Shown here: in pieces, positions 17,476 through 26,173 of the stretch
Layout: every line of letters starts with the position of its first letter
Position numbering within the stretch: the stretch's first letter is position 1
DNA from: an uncultured Granulosicoccaceae bacterium
Lineage (GTDB): Bacteria > Pseudomonadota > Gammaproteobacteria > Granulosicoccales > Granulosicoccaceae
Length of the DNA: 64,000 nt
Direction: 5' to 3'
Assembly: GCA_938003855.1 (NCBI GenBank)
Contig: CALKXD010000007.1
Location: forward strand, 1 to 64,000
Translations under genes and position numbers: made by a program
The notes under the pieces: generated by a model
Databases searched by the model: none
The model's input: only the letters and a program-made list of their open reading frames with translations
What the model was told of the DNA's origin: nothing

Positions 17476-17502
17476 TTGACGAACTTACACTGTAAGTATA
17501 GT
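17476..17502 (+). promoter_or_regulatory. Candidate promoter of quinone oxidoreductase-type gene
   Basis: TTGACG (17476-17481) and TATAGT (17497-17502) resemble sigma-70 -35 and -10 boxes, with a short 15-base spacer filled by operator 1. Repressor binding would block polymerase directly. Confidence 0.4.
17483..17497. promoter_or_regulatory. TetR operator 1
   Basis: ACTTACACTGTAAGT: seven-base perfect arms around a central C. Almost the same sequence occurs 34 bases downstream as operator 2. Position between the divergent TetR and oxidoreductase genes supports binding by that TetR protein. Confidence 0.7.
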
Positions 17503-17516
17503 CTTGTTGCAAGTAA

Positions 17517-17531
17517 ACTTACGCTGTAAGT
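17517..17531. promoter_or_regulatory. TetR operator 2
   Basis: ACTTACGCTGTAAGT differs from operator 1 at one base; the outer six-base arms are perfect. The 34-base spacing is roughly three helical turns, so two dimers could sit on the same face of the DNA. Confidence 0.7.
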
Positions 17532-17551
17532 AAAAGGGACTTCCACTGAAA

Positions 17552-18541
17552 ATGACTTCAACCAGCGAAACGACAATGAAAGCGGCGTGCTACCAGAGCT
17601 ATGGTGGTCCGGAGCAGTTATCTATTCGGCAGATTGCCATCCCATCCGCGGCGCGCCACGAAATATTGATTCGAATCCATGCATCCACAGTCAACCGTAC
17701 CGATTGCGGTTTTCTGCGTGGCAAGCCGTATATAGTGCGCTTTTTCAGCGGGTTGCGAAAACCGAGGGCAACGGTTCTGGGTTGCGAATTTGCCGGTGAA
17801 GTGGTCGCTCTCGGGGACGATGCAACCGGGTTTGCGATTGGCGATCGCGTGGTTGGGTTTAAAGATGACGACTTCGGTTTCGGTGGGCACGCCGAATACA
17901 CCGCGATGCCGGCTGACGCTATGGTGGCGCGAATTCCGGATCATCTGTCCTATCTTGAATCTGCCGGTGCACTGGAAGGCGCACACTACGCGTTGCACTA
18001 CATACGTGCTGCAGGAATCCATGCCGGTTCGAGTGTGCTGATAAATGGGGCGACCGGCGCTATCGGGTCTGCGGCGCTGCAGATTATCAAGCACATCGGT
18101 TGCCGGGTGGTTGCGGTTTGTGCCACAACACACCTCGATACGATTAAAAATCTGGGGGCTGACAGGGTCATTGACTACACCAGCGAAGACTTCACTGAGT
18201 GCGGGGAGACATTTGATTTTGTGTTTGATGCGGTCGGTAAAAGCGATTTTTTCAAATGCCGGAAGTTAATGATTGAGGAGGGGTGTTATGCATCAACGGA
18301 GTTGGGACCGTATTGGCAAAATCCGTTTCTAGGTCTATGGTCCAAGTGGTTTGGACAAAGAAAGGTGTTGTTCCCGATACCGGTTAACCGTAAAGCAGAT
18401 GCTGAGTATTTGTGTGATCTGCTGCAAAAAAAACACTATCTGCCGATGGTCGACAGCACCTATGAGCTTGATGATATTGCCGCAGCTTACCGGTATGTCG
18501 AGACAGGTATGAAAGCCGGCACGGTAGTGATTACTCTGTGA
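17552..18541 (+). CDS. Zinc-free MDR oxidoreductase, quinone oxidoreductase-like
   Basis: A 329-residue medium-chain dehydrogenase/reductase. The N-terminal GroES-like domain ('ILIRIHASTVNRTDCGFLRG') lacks the zinc cysteines. The NAD(P) domain shows 'VLINGATGAIGSAALQIIKH' and the usual 'GADRVIDYTSEDF' strand. Members reduce quinones, enones or nitroaromatics with NAD(P)H. The twin TetR operators upstream make it the probable target of the adjacent regulator. The ATG at 17552 is used; a second ATG at 17576 (MKAACYQ) is equally consistent with family starts. Confidence 0.87.
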   Translation: MTSTSETTMKAACYQSYGGPEQLSIRQIAIPSAARHEILIRIHASTVNRTDCGFLRGKPYIVRFFSGLRKPRATVLGCEFAGEVVALGDDATGFAIGDRVVGFKDDDFGFGGHAEYTAMPADAMVARIPDHLSYLESAGALEGAHYALHYIRAAGIHAGSSVLINGATGAIGSAALQIIKHIGCRVVAVCATTHLDTIKNLGADRVIDYTSEDFTECGETFDFVFDAVGKSDFFKCRKLMIEEGCYASTELGPYWQNPFLGLWSKWFGQRKVLFPIPVNRKADAEYLCDLLQKKHYLPMVDSTYELDDIAAAYRYVETGMKAGTVVITL

Positions 18542-18917
18542 CGGTTAGCGATCACCCACCTCAATGAAGGTCGGGTGCCCTGGATCTGGCAGCGGTTGCT
18601 TGCCGTCGAGACCCGGGTCTGGTGGCTATTTCCCCGACTTGCGATAGCGGTTCTATCGAGCGACTGCCACTGACATGCTTTTGCCTGCGCTCACGGGCGG
18701 CGAATGATCCCATAGGATAGCGGGTGCTGTGGTATTGAATAGACACCCGGGGGTTTGCGTAGTAACGTAAAGTAGCCGTCAAACACGGTAAATATTGCTT
18801 GATACAAAAACAGAATGGCCGCCTCATGGATAGTGCGGACTGGCGGTGTGTGGAGCACAGTCGCTTGCCGCAACGGCGGTGTAGCATCGGTGAGAACGGT
18901 GGGAGGACAGCGGTGCC
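18542..18917. other. Intergenic region before cyclic-nucleotide-binding gene
   Basis: About 375 bases with no supported gene or RNA. It should contain the promoter of the downstream two-gene unit. GGAGGA near 18902 is the probable ribosome site of the next gene. Confidence 0.35.
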
Positions 18918-19478
18918 GTGAAAGCGTTGTTTAAAAAAATGCTGCAACCGGCGATGCGGATACCGGCGAAAGTCGCTGCAGACCCGGATTTCCAGTTTTT
19001 GCAAAGCAATAAACTGTTGGCTGAGCTATCTGTGCCGGCACTCTTGTTTTTGTTTTCGCGGGTGGTGCAGCGCCGCTATTCACGCCGTGAAATGATCTTC
19101 CGCGATCGCAACCCCGGTGTTTGCATGTTCCTGATAAGAAAGGGCGGGGTAGAGTTGTTTGTCGAGGATGATGATGACGTTCATATTCATCTGGCAGAGT
19201 TGCCTGAAGGCGTGTTGTTTGGGGAGATCGCCACGGTGACCGGGTATTCGCGTACCGCCAGTGCCAGAGCCAGCAACAACGATACTCTGTTGTTCTCTAT
19301 TTCGCGTTTTGATCTCGACGACCTGAACAAAAACTACCCGGTGGATGCCTTGTGTATTCAGCGCGGGATTACCATGTCGGTTGTCGATAGCCTCATCGCC
19401 ACCACTGATCAACTGCAAATAGCACAGAGTAAAGTGGAAGAGCTAAACCGCCAGATAGCATTGCATGAACGACAATAG
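18918..19478 (+). CDS. Cyclic-nucleotide-binding domain protein
   Basis: A 186-residue protein with one cNMP-binding beta-roll: 'RYSRREMIFRDRNPGVCMFLIRKGGVELFVED' and the phosphate-binding-cassette-like 'LPEGVLFGEIATVTGYSRTASARA'. The C-terminus ends in a helix likely to form a short coiled coil (ITMSVVDSL...VEELNRQIALHERQ). There is no helix-turn-helix, so it is not a CRP-type regulator. Start GTG with GGAGGA about ten bases upstream. It overlaps the following AI-2E-type permease gene by 14 bases, which suggests coupled translation and that it gates or partners that membrane protein. Confidence 0.8.
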   Translation: MKALFKKMLQPAMRIPAKVAADPDFQFLQSNKLLAELSVPALLFLFSRVVQRRYSRREMIFRDRNPGVCMFLIRKGGVELFVEDDDDVHIHLAELPEGVLFGEIATVTGYSRTASARASNNDTLLFSISRFDLDDLNKNYPVDALCIQRGITMSVVDSLIATTDQLQIAQSKVEELNRQIALHERQ

Positions 19479-20541
19479 TCTGTTTTTCAGCCGGGTGGTG
19501 ATCGTGCTTGCTATCGTTGCGGCTGTGACGTTGGTGAACAGCGTGTCGCATCTGTTGCCGCCGATCGTGCTCGGCCTGCTGCTGGGCTATGTGCTGTATC
19601 CGGTGATCCGGCTGTTTGATCAATTCGGTTTGTCGAAAGGGCTGGGTGTGTTGCTGATTTTCATCGCGGCGACCTGGGGGCTTATCTACAGTATCTATAC
19701 CGGTCTGCCTTTGGTGCGGACTGAAATCGAGCTGATTACCGGGGACCAGAATCCGCGGGCAGGTGAGTCGCGAATCTATGGCATCATCGATGAAACCTCC
19801 AGTCAGCTGTACCGCTATGGACTGATTGCCGAACGACTCGATGCGCGCGAAGTGATCGACCAGCTCAGAGTATTTTTCAAAGAGAAAAGTGTACAGTTTA
19901 TCGACTCGCTGGGTGGTGTGGCGGCGCAGGCAGGGCGCTTTGTGATGATTTTTCTGTTTGTATTTACCTATGCGCTGCTCGATGGTCACAAGTTCCACCG
20001 CACTATTATCGGGTTTATACCCAATGCGCTGTTTGAACCCGGCACACTCATGCTGCGGCGCACCACTGAGCTGTTTGGAGCCTACCTGCGGGGTCTGGTC
20101 ATTGAAAACGTCCTGTTGGGGCTGGCTGCATTTTTGTTACTGGTGATTCTGAGTGCTTTTACCACCCTTAGTATTACGCTGTGCGTGCTGATTGCGCTGG
20201 CGATTGCGGTGACCAATGTTGTTCGAATTGTCGGGCCCTTTGCGGGAGCGGCCATCGGTGTGGTACTGATACTGGTGTCTGACCCCGATCTGATCGCCGT
20301 GATCGGGGTGCTCGCCGTAGCGGTGGCTATTCAGTTGCTGGATAACATTATCGTTCTGCCATTGATCATGAAAGAGCAGGTAGATGTCCATCCGGTGGTG
20401 TCGTTGTTGAGCGTTATCGCCGGTGGGTCGATTGGTGGCATCCTCGGTATGATTATCGCCATACCGATCGCGGGCGCTATAAAAATTGTCTACCATATTG
20501 TGACGGTTGAGCAGAAACGCTTTCAGCTGGGGCGTGCTTAG
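19465..20541 (+). CDS. AI-2E family transporter (PerM-like)
   Basis: A 358-residue polytopic membrane protein with the AI-2E/PerM family layout: two or three helices at the N-terminus ('LPPIVLGLLLGYVLYPVIRLF'), a soluble region ~85-145, then five or more helices including 'GAYLRGLVIENVLLGL' and the conserved 'LLDNIIVLPLIMKEQVDVHPVVSLLSVIAGGSIGGILGM'-like block. The family name comes from one member linked to autoinducer-2 export; others are Na+(Li+)/H+ antiporters or of unknown role. Translational overlap with the cyclic-nucleotide-binding gene suggests ligand-controlled transport. Confidence 0.88.
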   Translation: MNDNSLFFSRVVIVLAIVAAVTLVNSVSHLLPPIVLGLLLGYVLYPVIRLFDQFGLSKGLGVLLIFIAATWGLIYSIYTGLPLVRTEIELITGDQNPRAGESRIYGIIDETSSQLYRYGLIAERLDAREVIDQLRVFFKEKSVQFIDSLGGVAAQAGRFVMIFLFVFTYALLDGHKFHRTIIGFIPNALFEPGTLMLRRTTELFGAYLRGLVIENVLLGLAAFLLLVILSAFTTLSITLCVLIALAIAVTNVVRIVGPFAGAAIGVVLILVSDPDLIAVIGVLAVAVAIQLLDNIIVLPLIMKEQVDVHPVVSLLSVIAGGSIGGILGMIIAIPIAGAIKIVYHIVTVEQKRFQLGRA

Positions 20542-20881
20542 ACGTATGTGCAGCGACCTGGCCGCTAATGGCGTCAGCATGCCGGGATAGCACCCCCGGG
20601 CGGTTGCAATGACCCACAATCAATTACTCGCATTCAGTAATTAAGTTGCACCCATCGCTCCGGTGCCGTTACAGCAGGCGGGATTCTACCGTTGTGCGGA
20701 GTCAGTGCTATAACTCCAGCGGATATGATGTTCAGGGGGACCTGTCGGGTACAGAGGTTTGTCGCCAGACAAACCAAACGTAGTTCCCGCGGGGCGGCAG
20801 GAATTGGCAGTGAAACGATCTGACCGTGAAGCGCCGCAGTATTAGTAGGCCTGACGCAACACGGTTGCTATCGCGGCATAG
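20542..20881. other. Intergenic region between convergent genes
   Basis: A 340-base gap between the AI-2E-type gene and the thioredoxin-like gene. It holds the hairpin at 20756-20775 and no supported gene. Confidence 0.4.
20756..20775. terminator. Perfect eight-pair hairpin
   Basis: GGTTTGTC-GCCA-GACAAACC forms a perfect stem with a four-base loop between two convergent genes. There is no T-run on either side, so terminator function is inferred from position only. Confidence 0.4.
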
Positions 20882-22021
20882 TTAATCGAATATATTCACT
20901 GATCCACCCCTCTCACGAATCGCGTCAGTGCGGGCGGTCAGGTAGCGCTGAAAGTTAGGTTGCTGCTGCCAGGCACCGGATTGCACGTAGTCGAGAATAG
21001 ACTGGGTATGGAAGCGCTTAAGCCACGACTCAGATCTTATGACTTCCGTATGATCGGCCGCATAAAGTACCATCGTGGGTGCGTAGCTTACGCCGAGTTG
21101 TTGTGCGAGTTGTTTGCCGGTTACGGTCTTGCCATCGCGTAGGGTGATAGGGTCTTTGCCCCACATATTGATCCGTATTACGCTGAATTGACTCAGGAGC
21201 TTGTGCGATGCGTCGCGGGTAAAAACGTTGTCATGCAGCAGCTTGCAATTGCTGCAGTCGTGTTGCTCAAACAGTAGAATATAGGGTTGATCATTGTCAC
21301 TGCCCGGCAGTGCCTGAGCGTCGCTGGTGTTGAAATCGTCGCTGTCGATATAGGCGTGTTTAGCGACTGTCTGTGTTGATGTATTGGCTGCAATGCTTTC
21401 TGGCTGGTTGGCAAGGTACTCGGTAAACGACTGCGCAGCCGTATTTTCGTTCAGGACATAGTCCAGGGCGTGGCGGAACTTGTCGGGCGGAAAGTAACCG
21501 TTGATACGTAGTGCCAGGCCGCCGGTGGCGTCGAACATCAGCACCGTCGGAGTAAATTGTACGTTGAGTTCTCTGGCAAAGGTTTTCTCGGTGAATTCCC
21601 CGCCGCTGACCGAAGTGACTTCTCGATCCCCGTATATATTTATTTCTATGGCGTCGAAATTATCCCTGACGGTATTTTCGATATCCTTCTGAGCCAGGTT
21701 GCGTTCGATAAAGTAATTGCAATAAGGGCAACCGGGTTGATGAAATACCAGCATCAGGCGCTTACCGGCTTCCTGAGCTTCCAGAATATCGTCCTCCAGT
21801 TCGAGAAAACTGGTCTTGAACCAGTCAGGGTATTCGGTGTCCATTGCGCCGAGGTAGCTGCCGGCCTCGACCTGAGTGGCAGCGGTGGTATCGGCAGCTA
21901 TACTGTGCGGCGGGTAGAACAGGGTGAGTAGAGCGAGTGCGGCCAATGCCAGCAGACCGGACCTGCAGTTCGGACCAAAGAGTGGCAGGACAACGATGTT
22001 ACGTGGGCGGCAGTGTTCCAT
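20882..22021 (-). CDS. Exported protein with two thioredoxin-like domains
   Basis: A 379-residue protein with an N-terminal signal or anchor (hydrophobic ~22-42, ending IAADT) and two thioredoxin-fold domains. The first has CPYC (Cys98/Cys101) and cis-Pro loop 'FTPTVLMFD'. The second has CSNC (Cys256/Cys259) and 'YAPTMVLY'. Each resembles SoxW/DsbD-C-like thioredoxins ('VFHQPGCPYCNYF'). It should act in the periplasm on disulphides or as a reductant carrier. The domains are clearly related to each other, so an internal duplication is likely. It stands alone between long gaps; no partner DsbD-type gene is adjacent. Confidence 0.85.
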   Translation of the reverse strand: MEHCRPRNIVVLPLFGPNCRSGLLALAALALLTLFYPPHSIAADTTAATQVEAGSYLGAMDTEYPDWFKTSFLELEDDILEAQEAGKRLMLVFHQPGCPYCNYFIERNLAQKDIENTVRDNFDAIEINIYGDREVTSVSGGEFTEKTFARELNVQFTPTVLMFDATGGLALRINGYFPPDKFRHALDYVLNENTAAQSFTEYLANQPESIAANTSTQTVAKHAYIDSDDFNTSDAQALPGSDNDQPYILLFEQHDCSNCKLLHDNVFTRDASHKLLSQFSVIRINMWGKDPITLRDGKTVTGKQLAQQLGVSYAPTMVLYAADHTEVIRSESWLKRFHTQSILDYVQSGAWQQQPNFQRYLTARTDAIRERGGSVNIFD

Positions 22022-22595
22022 TGCTAGAATCTCTAGGTTTCCCGGATTAGTTATTTTGCTCTGTTCCTACGCGGTGGGTCAACTGCCGCTCGACAGCCTG
22101 TAAAAACACGTCCGAATCGCTCACCCGGGGAGTAATTGTCTGACCCGGCACTGTCGCCGGCAATCTATTTGCGTCGCTAAAAAAGCGCTGGATCATCAGG
22201 CTGGTCGCAAAGAAAACACAGTGCCGGTGAAGCGGGTGTCAATTCGCGGGGAAGAGCGTCGATAAAGCCACTATGTCCCGGGTTTCGCGACAACACACGA
22301 GTCGGCTGCGGCAGTGCATGTGGTTTGCATCGAGGCTAATCGGGGTTCGGGGCGGCAACAGGCTGTCGAGTTCGGGCCGACGGCAGTGATTCAGCGGTGT
22401 GCAGGCCCGACTTGTGCACCTGTGGATTTGTCGACCTGAAATCCGCGGGCATGTAGTCGGTGTCTGAGACGTGATAAATTAATCAATTCTGTGTCTCGAT
22501 TGTCCCAACAGCGAATTTTCGGGATGAGCGGACAAGCCAGGGCCGGTTATCCATTAGCCGACCAGAAATCGCTGCAAAACTAACGTAACTGCAAA
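22022..22595. other. Long intergenic region
   Basis: About 574 bases between divergent genes. No reading frame with family resemblance, no tRNA and no riboswitch was recognised. A small CCGGC/GCCGG inverted repeat lies near 22144-22160. It must contain two promoters. Confidence 0.4.
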
Positions 22596-23369
22596 ATGAC
22601 AAAACCAGTGGTAGGGATCATCGGCAACGCCTATTTGCTTGAGGATCGATTCGACATACAAATGACCGGGTTGAACAACTTTCACGCGGTAGATCAGGTA
22701 GCCGGTGCATTGCCGTTGATGTTTGCGGGGGTTCCTGAATTATCTGATATCGGCGCCCTGTTGGAGGTCTGCGATGGCATTCTGCTGACTGGCGCGCGTG
22801 CCAATGTGCACCCGGAATTGTTCGATACCGAACCGCATGAAAGCTACGAACCCTATGACCGTCAGCGCGATGACACAGCATTGCCACTGATCAGAGCTTG
22901 CGTCGACCGGGGCGTTCCGCTGTTGGGAATTTGCCGTGGATTTCAAGAAATGAATGTCGCTTATGGCGGTACACTGCATCCGGAAATTCGTGATGTACCC
23001 GGCCGTATGAATCATCGCATGCCGCGGCTCGAGACCGGTGAAATACACCCTGACCCCTGCGTTGTTTTCGGTGAACGACACAGCGTCAAGCTTACCGCCG
23101 ACGGGGTCTTTGAAAAGATGTACGGGCAATCGTCGATCAGAGTAAATTCATTACATGGTCAGGCTATTCTGCAGGCCGGGCAGCGAGTTGTGGTGGAAGG
23201 CGTCGCTGAAGATGACACAGTCGAAGCGATTCAGATTGCGGACGCCTCTGGTTTTGCACTGGGGGTGCAATGGCACGCGGAGTATGACACCGGCAATAAT
23301 CCGGTAAACCGGGTGGTGTTTGAGGCGTTTGGGCAGGCATTGGCCGGTTACCGGCAGCAGAAATCCTGA
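22596..23369 (+). CDS. Class I glutamine amidotransferase-like hydrolase, PuuD type
   Basis: A 257-residue peptidase C26/PuuD-family protein. The nucleophile Cys113 lies in 'LLGICRGFQEMN', the catalytic His-x-Glu in 'VQWHAEYD' near residue 225, and 'NSLHGQ' is the conserved family turn. PuuD hydrolyses gamma-glutamyl-GABA in putrescine breakdown; other members act on gamma-glutamyl amides. No other puu genes are nearby, so the physiological substrate is not certain. Confidence 0.88.
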   Translation: MTKPVVGIIGNAYLLEDRFDIQMTGLNNFHAVDQVAGALPLMFAGVPELSDIGALLEVCDGILLTGARANVHPELFDTEPHESYEPYDRQRDDTALPLIRACVDRGVPLLGICRGFQEMNVAYGGTLHPEIRDVPGRMNHRMPRLETGEIHPDPCVVFGERHSVKLTADGVFEKMYGQSSIRVNSLHGQAILQAGQRVVVEGVAEDDTVEAIQIADASGFALGVQWHAEYDTGNNPVNRVVFEAFGQALAGYRQQKS

Positions 23370-23536
23370 ACACTGACAGTAGACGTTTGCCCTGACTGAT
23401 TTTTCGGGCAATGCACTGACCTTCTAAATGTCGGGTGGCAACCGGCCTGACAGTGCCTCTGACTGTGTGGCTGTTACCCTGTGTACAGCGCTCTGCCTTG
23501 TTATAGTAGTGAATCCCCAATCGAGCCCTATAGCCC

Positions 23537-23965
23537 ATGACCAGTAACGAAGAACCAACCACCGAGGATCCCGGACGACGCTATGCGACTACCCGGACGG
23601 TAGCGATGCCGTCAGACACGAATCCATCCGGCGATATTTTCGGTGGCTGGGTACTGTCGCAAATGGACATCGCCGGAGGCATTGCTGCAAGTCAGCGGGC
23701 ACAGGGCCGGGTAGTGACCGCTTCCATCGACGGCATGAGCTTTATCAAACCGGTCAAAGTGGGTGACATACTCGGTGTCTATACCGAGGTAACCCGTACT
23801 GGCCGTTCCTCTATGGACATATTGGTTGAAGCCTGGGTGCGACGGGACCAGATAGGCTTGCGTGAGAAAGTCACAGAGGCGACATTTACCTTTGTGGCCG
23901 TTGATGAAGACGGTAAATCAAGAGCGTTGCCGGCGGAGCATGCGCTGCCGAACTATGTCAAGTAG
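23537..23965 (+). CDS. yciA: Acyl-CoA thioesterase, YciA type
   Basis: A 142-residue hot-dog-fold thioesterase closely following YciA: 'TRTVAMPSDTNPSGDIFGGW', 'QMDIAGGIAA', 'GRVVTASIDGMSFIKPVKVGD' and 'ATFTFVAVDEDGKSRALP'. It should hydrolyse acyl-CoAs of broad chain length in the cytosol. Convergent with the rhodanese gene. Confidence 0.9.
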   Translation: MTSNEEPTTEDPGRRYATTRTVAMPSDTNPSGDIFGGWVLSQMDIAGGIAASQRAQGRVVTASIDGMSFIKPVKVGDILGVYTEVTRTGRSSMDILVEAWVRRDQIGLREKVTEATFTFVAVDEDGKSRALPAEHALPNYVK

Positions 23966-24017
23966 GGTTTAGAGTCCGGGCCATACCCGCAAGGGCGTTG
24001 TAGCGCGCTAAGCCGGT

Positions 24018-24042
24018 GTTTTTAACGGACCCGTTTTTAACG
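24018..24042. repeat. Direct repeat of GTTTTTAACG
   Basis: The ten-base sequence occurs at 24018-24027 and again at 24033-24042 in the gap between convergent yciA and rhodanese genes. Role unknown. Confidence 0.4.
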
Positions 24043-24056
24043 ACGCGGACGCTTTT

Positions 24057-24449
24057 TTACAATTGCTGCCAGGGCAGGCCGGCATGGCGCCAGCCGTTCA
24101 TTGCACTGCGATGGTGGTTGTCGTCGAGTTCGCCTTCGAAGCCGTGCAATACGTTATAGACCTTGTTGAAACCGGCCTCTATAAGCGCGGTTCCAGCATC
24201 GACCGAACGATTACCACTGCGGCAGATCAGTACCACCGGTCGTTGTACGGAATGGCCTGCCAATCGTCGTACCTCCCCGATAAAATGCGGGTTGAGATCC
24301 CAGTCTTCACCATCCTGCCATGCGACGTGCATGGACCCGACTGGATGGCCGACGAAAAAGTGCTCGGCATCGCTGCGGCAGTCGATAAACAGCGCGTCCG
24401 GGTTTTCATCGAGGAAGCTCTTGGCTTGCTTGGGTTTGAGATGCTTCAT
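24057..24449 (-). CDS. Single-domain rhodanese-like protein
   Basis: A 130-residue rhodanese: 'ALFIDCRSDAEHFFVGHPVGS', active-site loop CRSGNRS with the persulphide cysteine, and 'GFNKVYNVLHGFEGEL'. It should carry or transfer sulfane sulphur in the cytosol. The ATG at 24449 is chosen because the domain begins there; the open frame extends to 24674 but would cross the start of the divergent RidA gene and adds no family sequence. No clear ribosome site precedes it. Confidence 0.88.
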   Translation of the reverse strand: MKHLKPKQAKSFLDENPDALFIDCRSDAEHFFVGHPVGSMHVAWQDGEDWDLNPHFIGEVRRLAGHSVQRPVVLICRSGNRSVDAGTALIEAGFNKVYNVLHGFEGELDDNHHRSAMNGWRHAGLPWQQL

Positions 24450-24605
24450 GTGTGGCAGGTCTGTGAGGTTAGTATAATTGTGGTTGCAGATACTGGTTTT
24501 CGCAACGTAAATGTTGTCTGTCGGGGGGAGCAACGCAGCATCGATCACGGCATTTAATTGCATGGATCGCTGCCATGCATCTGATACACTCGCTTTTTTA
24601 ACCAA

Positions 24606-24974
24606 ATGTTGAGAATGCAGATGACGATTACCCGAATTCAAAGCGGCGACAGAATGAGCCAGGCGGTGGTTCACTCCGGCATGGTTTATACCGCAGGTCA
24701 GGTAGCGCAGAATGCCAAGGGCGGTACGGTTGCTGAGCAGACGACTGACATATTAAATGCCATTGATGGCTTACTGGCTGAAGCGGGCACCGACAAATCC
24801 AGGCTGTTGACAGCCACGATATGGGTATCGGATATCTCGACGTTTGCAGAAATGAATAGTGTCTGGGATGCATGGGTATCAAAAGGCAATGCACCGACGC
24901 GCGCCTGTGTTGAGTCAAAACTGGCGCACCCTGACTTCACCGTTGAAATTGCTGTAACCGCGGTTGTGGGCTAG
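24606..24974 (+). CDS. RidA family enamine/imine deaminase
   Basis: A 122-residue RidA/YjgF-type protein: 'MVYTAGQVAQ', 'DILNAIDGLLAEAG', 'TATIWVSDISTFAEMNSVWDAWV', and the substrate-binding Arg in 'PTRACVE'. RidA enzymes hydrolyse reactive enamines and imines formed by PLP enzymes. ATG codons at 24606, 24615 and 24621 are all possible; GAGA upstream slightly favours 24621. The maleate-isomerase-like gene follows at once, so the two are probably co-transcribed in one catabolic step or clean-up pathway. Confidence 0.88.
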   Translation: MLRMQMTITRIQSGDRMSQAVVHSGMVYTAGQVAQNAKGGTVAEQTTDILNAIDGLLAEAGTDKSRLLTATIWVSDISTFAEMNSVWDAWVSKGNAPTRACVESKLAHPDFTVEIAVTAVVG

Positions 24975-24984
24975 GCACTGCACG

Positions 24985-25782
24985 GTGAGCAATCCGACAG
25001 ACCAGCCGGACGACTGGACGCTAATCGAAAACCTGCCGTTTTCGACAGATGCGGGTTATGGTGCATCGGCCAAAGTCGGTGTGGTGGTGCTGGCGTCTGA
25101 CTACACTCTGGACCACGAATTCCGTCAGGTGTTTACGGCACCTGACGTGCAGTTCTACCAGGCGCGTATAGAGAATTCACCTCGCGTTACACCGGCAACG
25201 CTGGCAGCTATGGAGGCTCGAATTCCCGATGCGCTGCGGTTGATATTGCCGGGCGAGGCGCTCGATGTGGTCGCCTACGGTTGCACATCAGCGACCACCA
25301 TCATGGGCGAAGACACCATCGTGCGGAAAGTTCGTGAGGTCCACCCTGAGGCAAAAGTAACCACACCGATCACTGCCGCGTTTGCGGCTTTCGACGCACT
25401 TCAAGCGCGACGCATTGCGGTGCTGACGCCATACCGAAGTGATGTCAATAAAGCCGTGCGGGCGTACATCACACAGGCGGGGTACGAGGTTCCGGTGTTT
25501 GGTTCGTTCAATGAAGAACTCGACCCGGTGGTGGCAAAAATTGACTTCGACAGCATTGCAGCCGCGGTCGAACGTCTGCTGGCCGGGCACGATGTCGATA
25601 TGGTGTTTGTCTCATGCACCAGCGTCCGGCTGATGGACTCTGTCACGCAACTGGAGCAACGCGTCGGTTTGCCGGTAACCTCATCCAATCATGCTATGGC
25701 CTGGCATTGTCAGCGACTGGCCGGCGTTACCGATGCGCGGCCGGCGTTAGGCCGGTTATACGAAAAGCAACTTCGATGCTGA
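24985..25782 (+). CDS. Asp/Glu racemase superfamily, maleate isomerase-like
   Basis: A 265-residue member of the maleate isomerase/arylmalonate decarboxylase branch. It has the two active-site cysteines in repeated settings: Cys100 in 'AYGCTSAT' and Cys211 in 'VSCTSVR'. Maleate cis-trans isomerases turn maleate into fumarate in nicotinate-type degradation; EutA-like members act in ectoine use. I chose the GTG at 24985; a TTG at 24964 overlapping the RidA stop is possible. It is likely an operon partner of RidA. Confidence 0.8.
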   Translation: MSNPTDQPDDWTLIENLPFSTDAGYGASAKVGVVVLASDYTLDHEFRQVFTAPDVQFYQARIENSPRVTPATLAAMEARIPDALRLILPGEALDVVAYGCTSATTIMGEDTIVRKVREVHPEAKVTTPITAAFAAFDALQARRIAVLTPYRSDVNKAVRAYITQAGYEVPVFGSFNEELDPVVAKIDFDSIAAAVERLLAGHDVDMVFVSCTSVRLMDSVTQLEQRVGLPVTSSNHAMAWHCQRLAGVTDARPALGRLYEKQLRC

Positions 25783-25940
25783 TTTTTCCGGTCAGTGTCG
25801 GATGAGAAATTCGGCATTAAATTTGGTGCTAATTTGCCGATAGCCTGTCGCAGGACAGGAAAATTACATTAACGGGCATGTGGGCATTTACAAACGCTCT
25901 GTGTTCGCCATACACTAAAGCTGCCGGGCTTTTCCGGCAA

Positions 25941-26104
25941 CGTTCTCGGGGCGGGGTGCAATTCCCCACCGGCGGTGTTGGTACTTGGGTACCTAAGCCC
26001 GCGAGCGCGCGTCGTTATTCGGTGCGGTCAGCAGATTCGGTGTGATTCCGAAGCCGACGGTAATGCTTGCAATTGCAGGCTGAAAGTCCGGATAAGAGAG
26101 AGCG
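25941..26104 (+). ncRNA. FMN riboswitch (RFN element)
   Basis: The conserved RFN landmarks appear in order: 'GGGGCGGGGTGCAATTCCCC', 'ACCGGCGGT', the variable arm (GGTACTTGGGTACC), 'GTCAGCAGATTCGGTG', 'GAAGCCGACGGT' and 'GAAAGTCCGGATAAGAGAG'. The closing stem pairs CGTTCTC (25941-25947) with GAGAGCG (26098-26104). It lies 70 bases before a lumazine synthase gene. FMN binding should reduce expression. A CAGGCA/TGCCTG hairpin just downstream may be part of the expression platform. Confidence 0.95.
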
Positions 26105-26173
26105 GGAAATACCAGGCATCTGTTTGCCTGCCCGTCACGCCCTGATTCTGGTCAACCGTCTATGGAGACAACC

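Noticed and set aside
19393-19998. A 201-codon minus-strand frame
   Set aside because: Antisense to the overlapping cyclic-nucleotide-binding and AI-2E genes; His/Gln-rich composition typical of a shadow frame.
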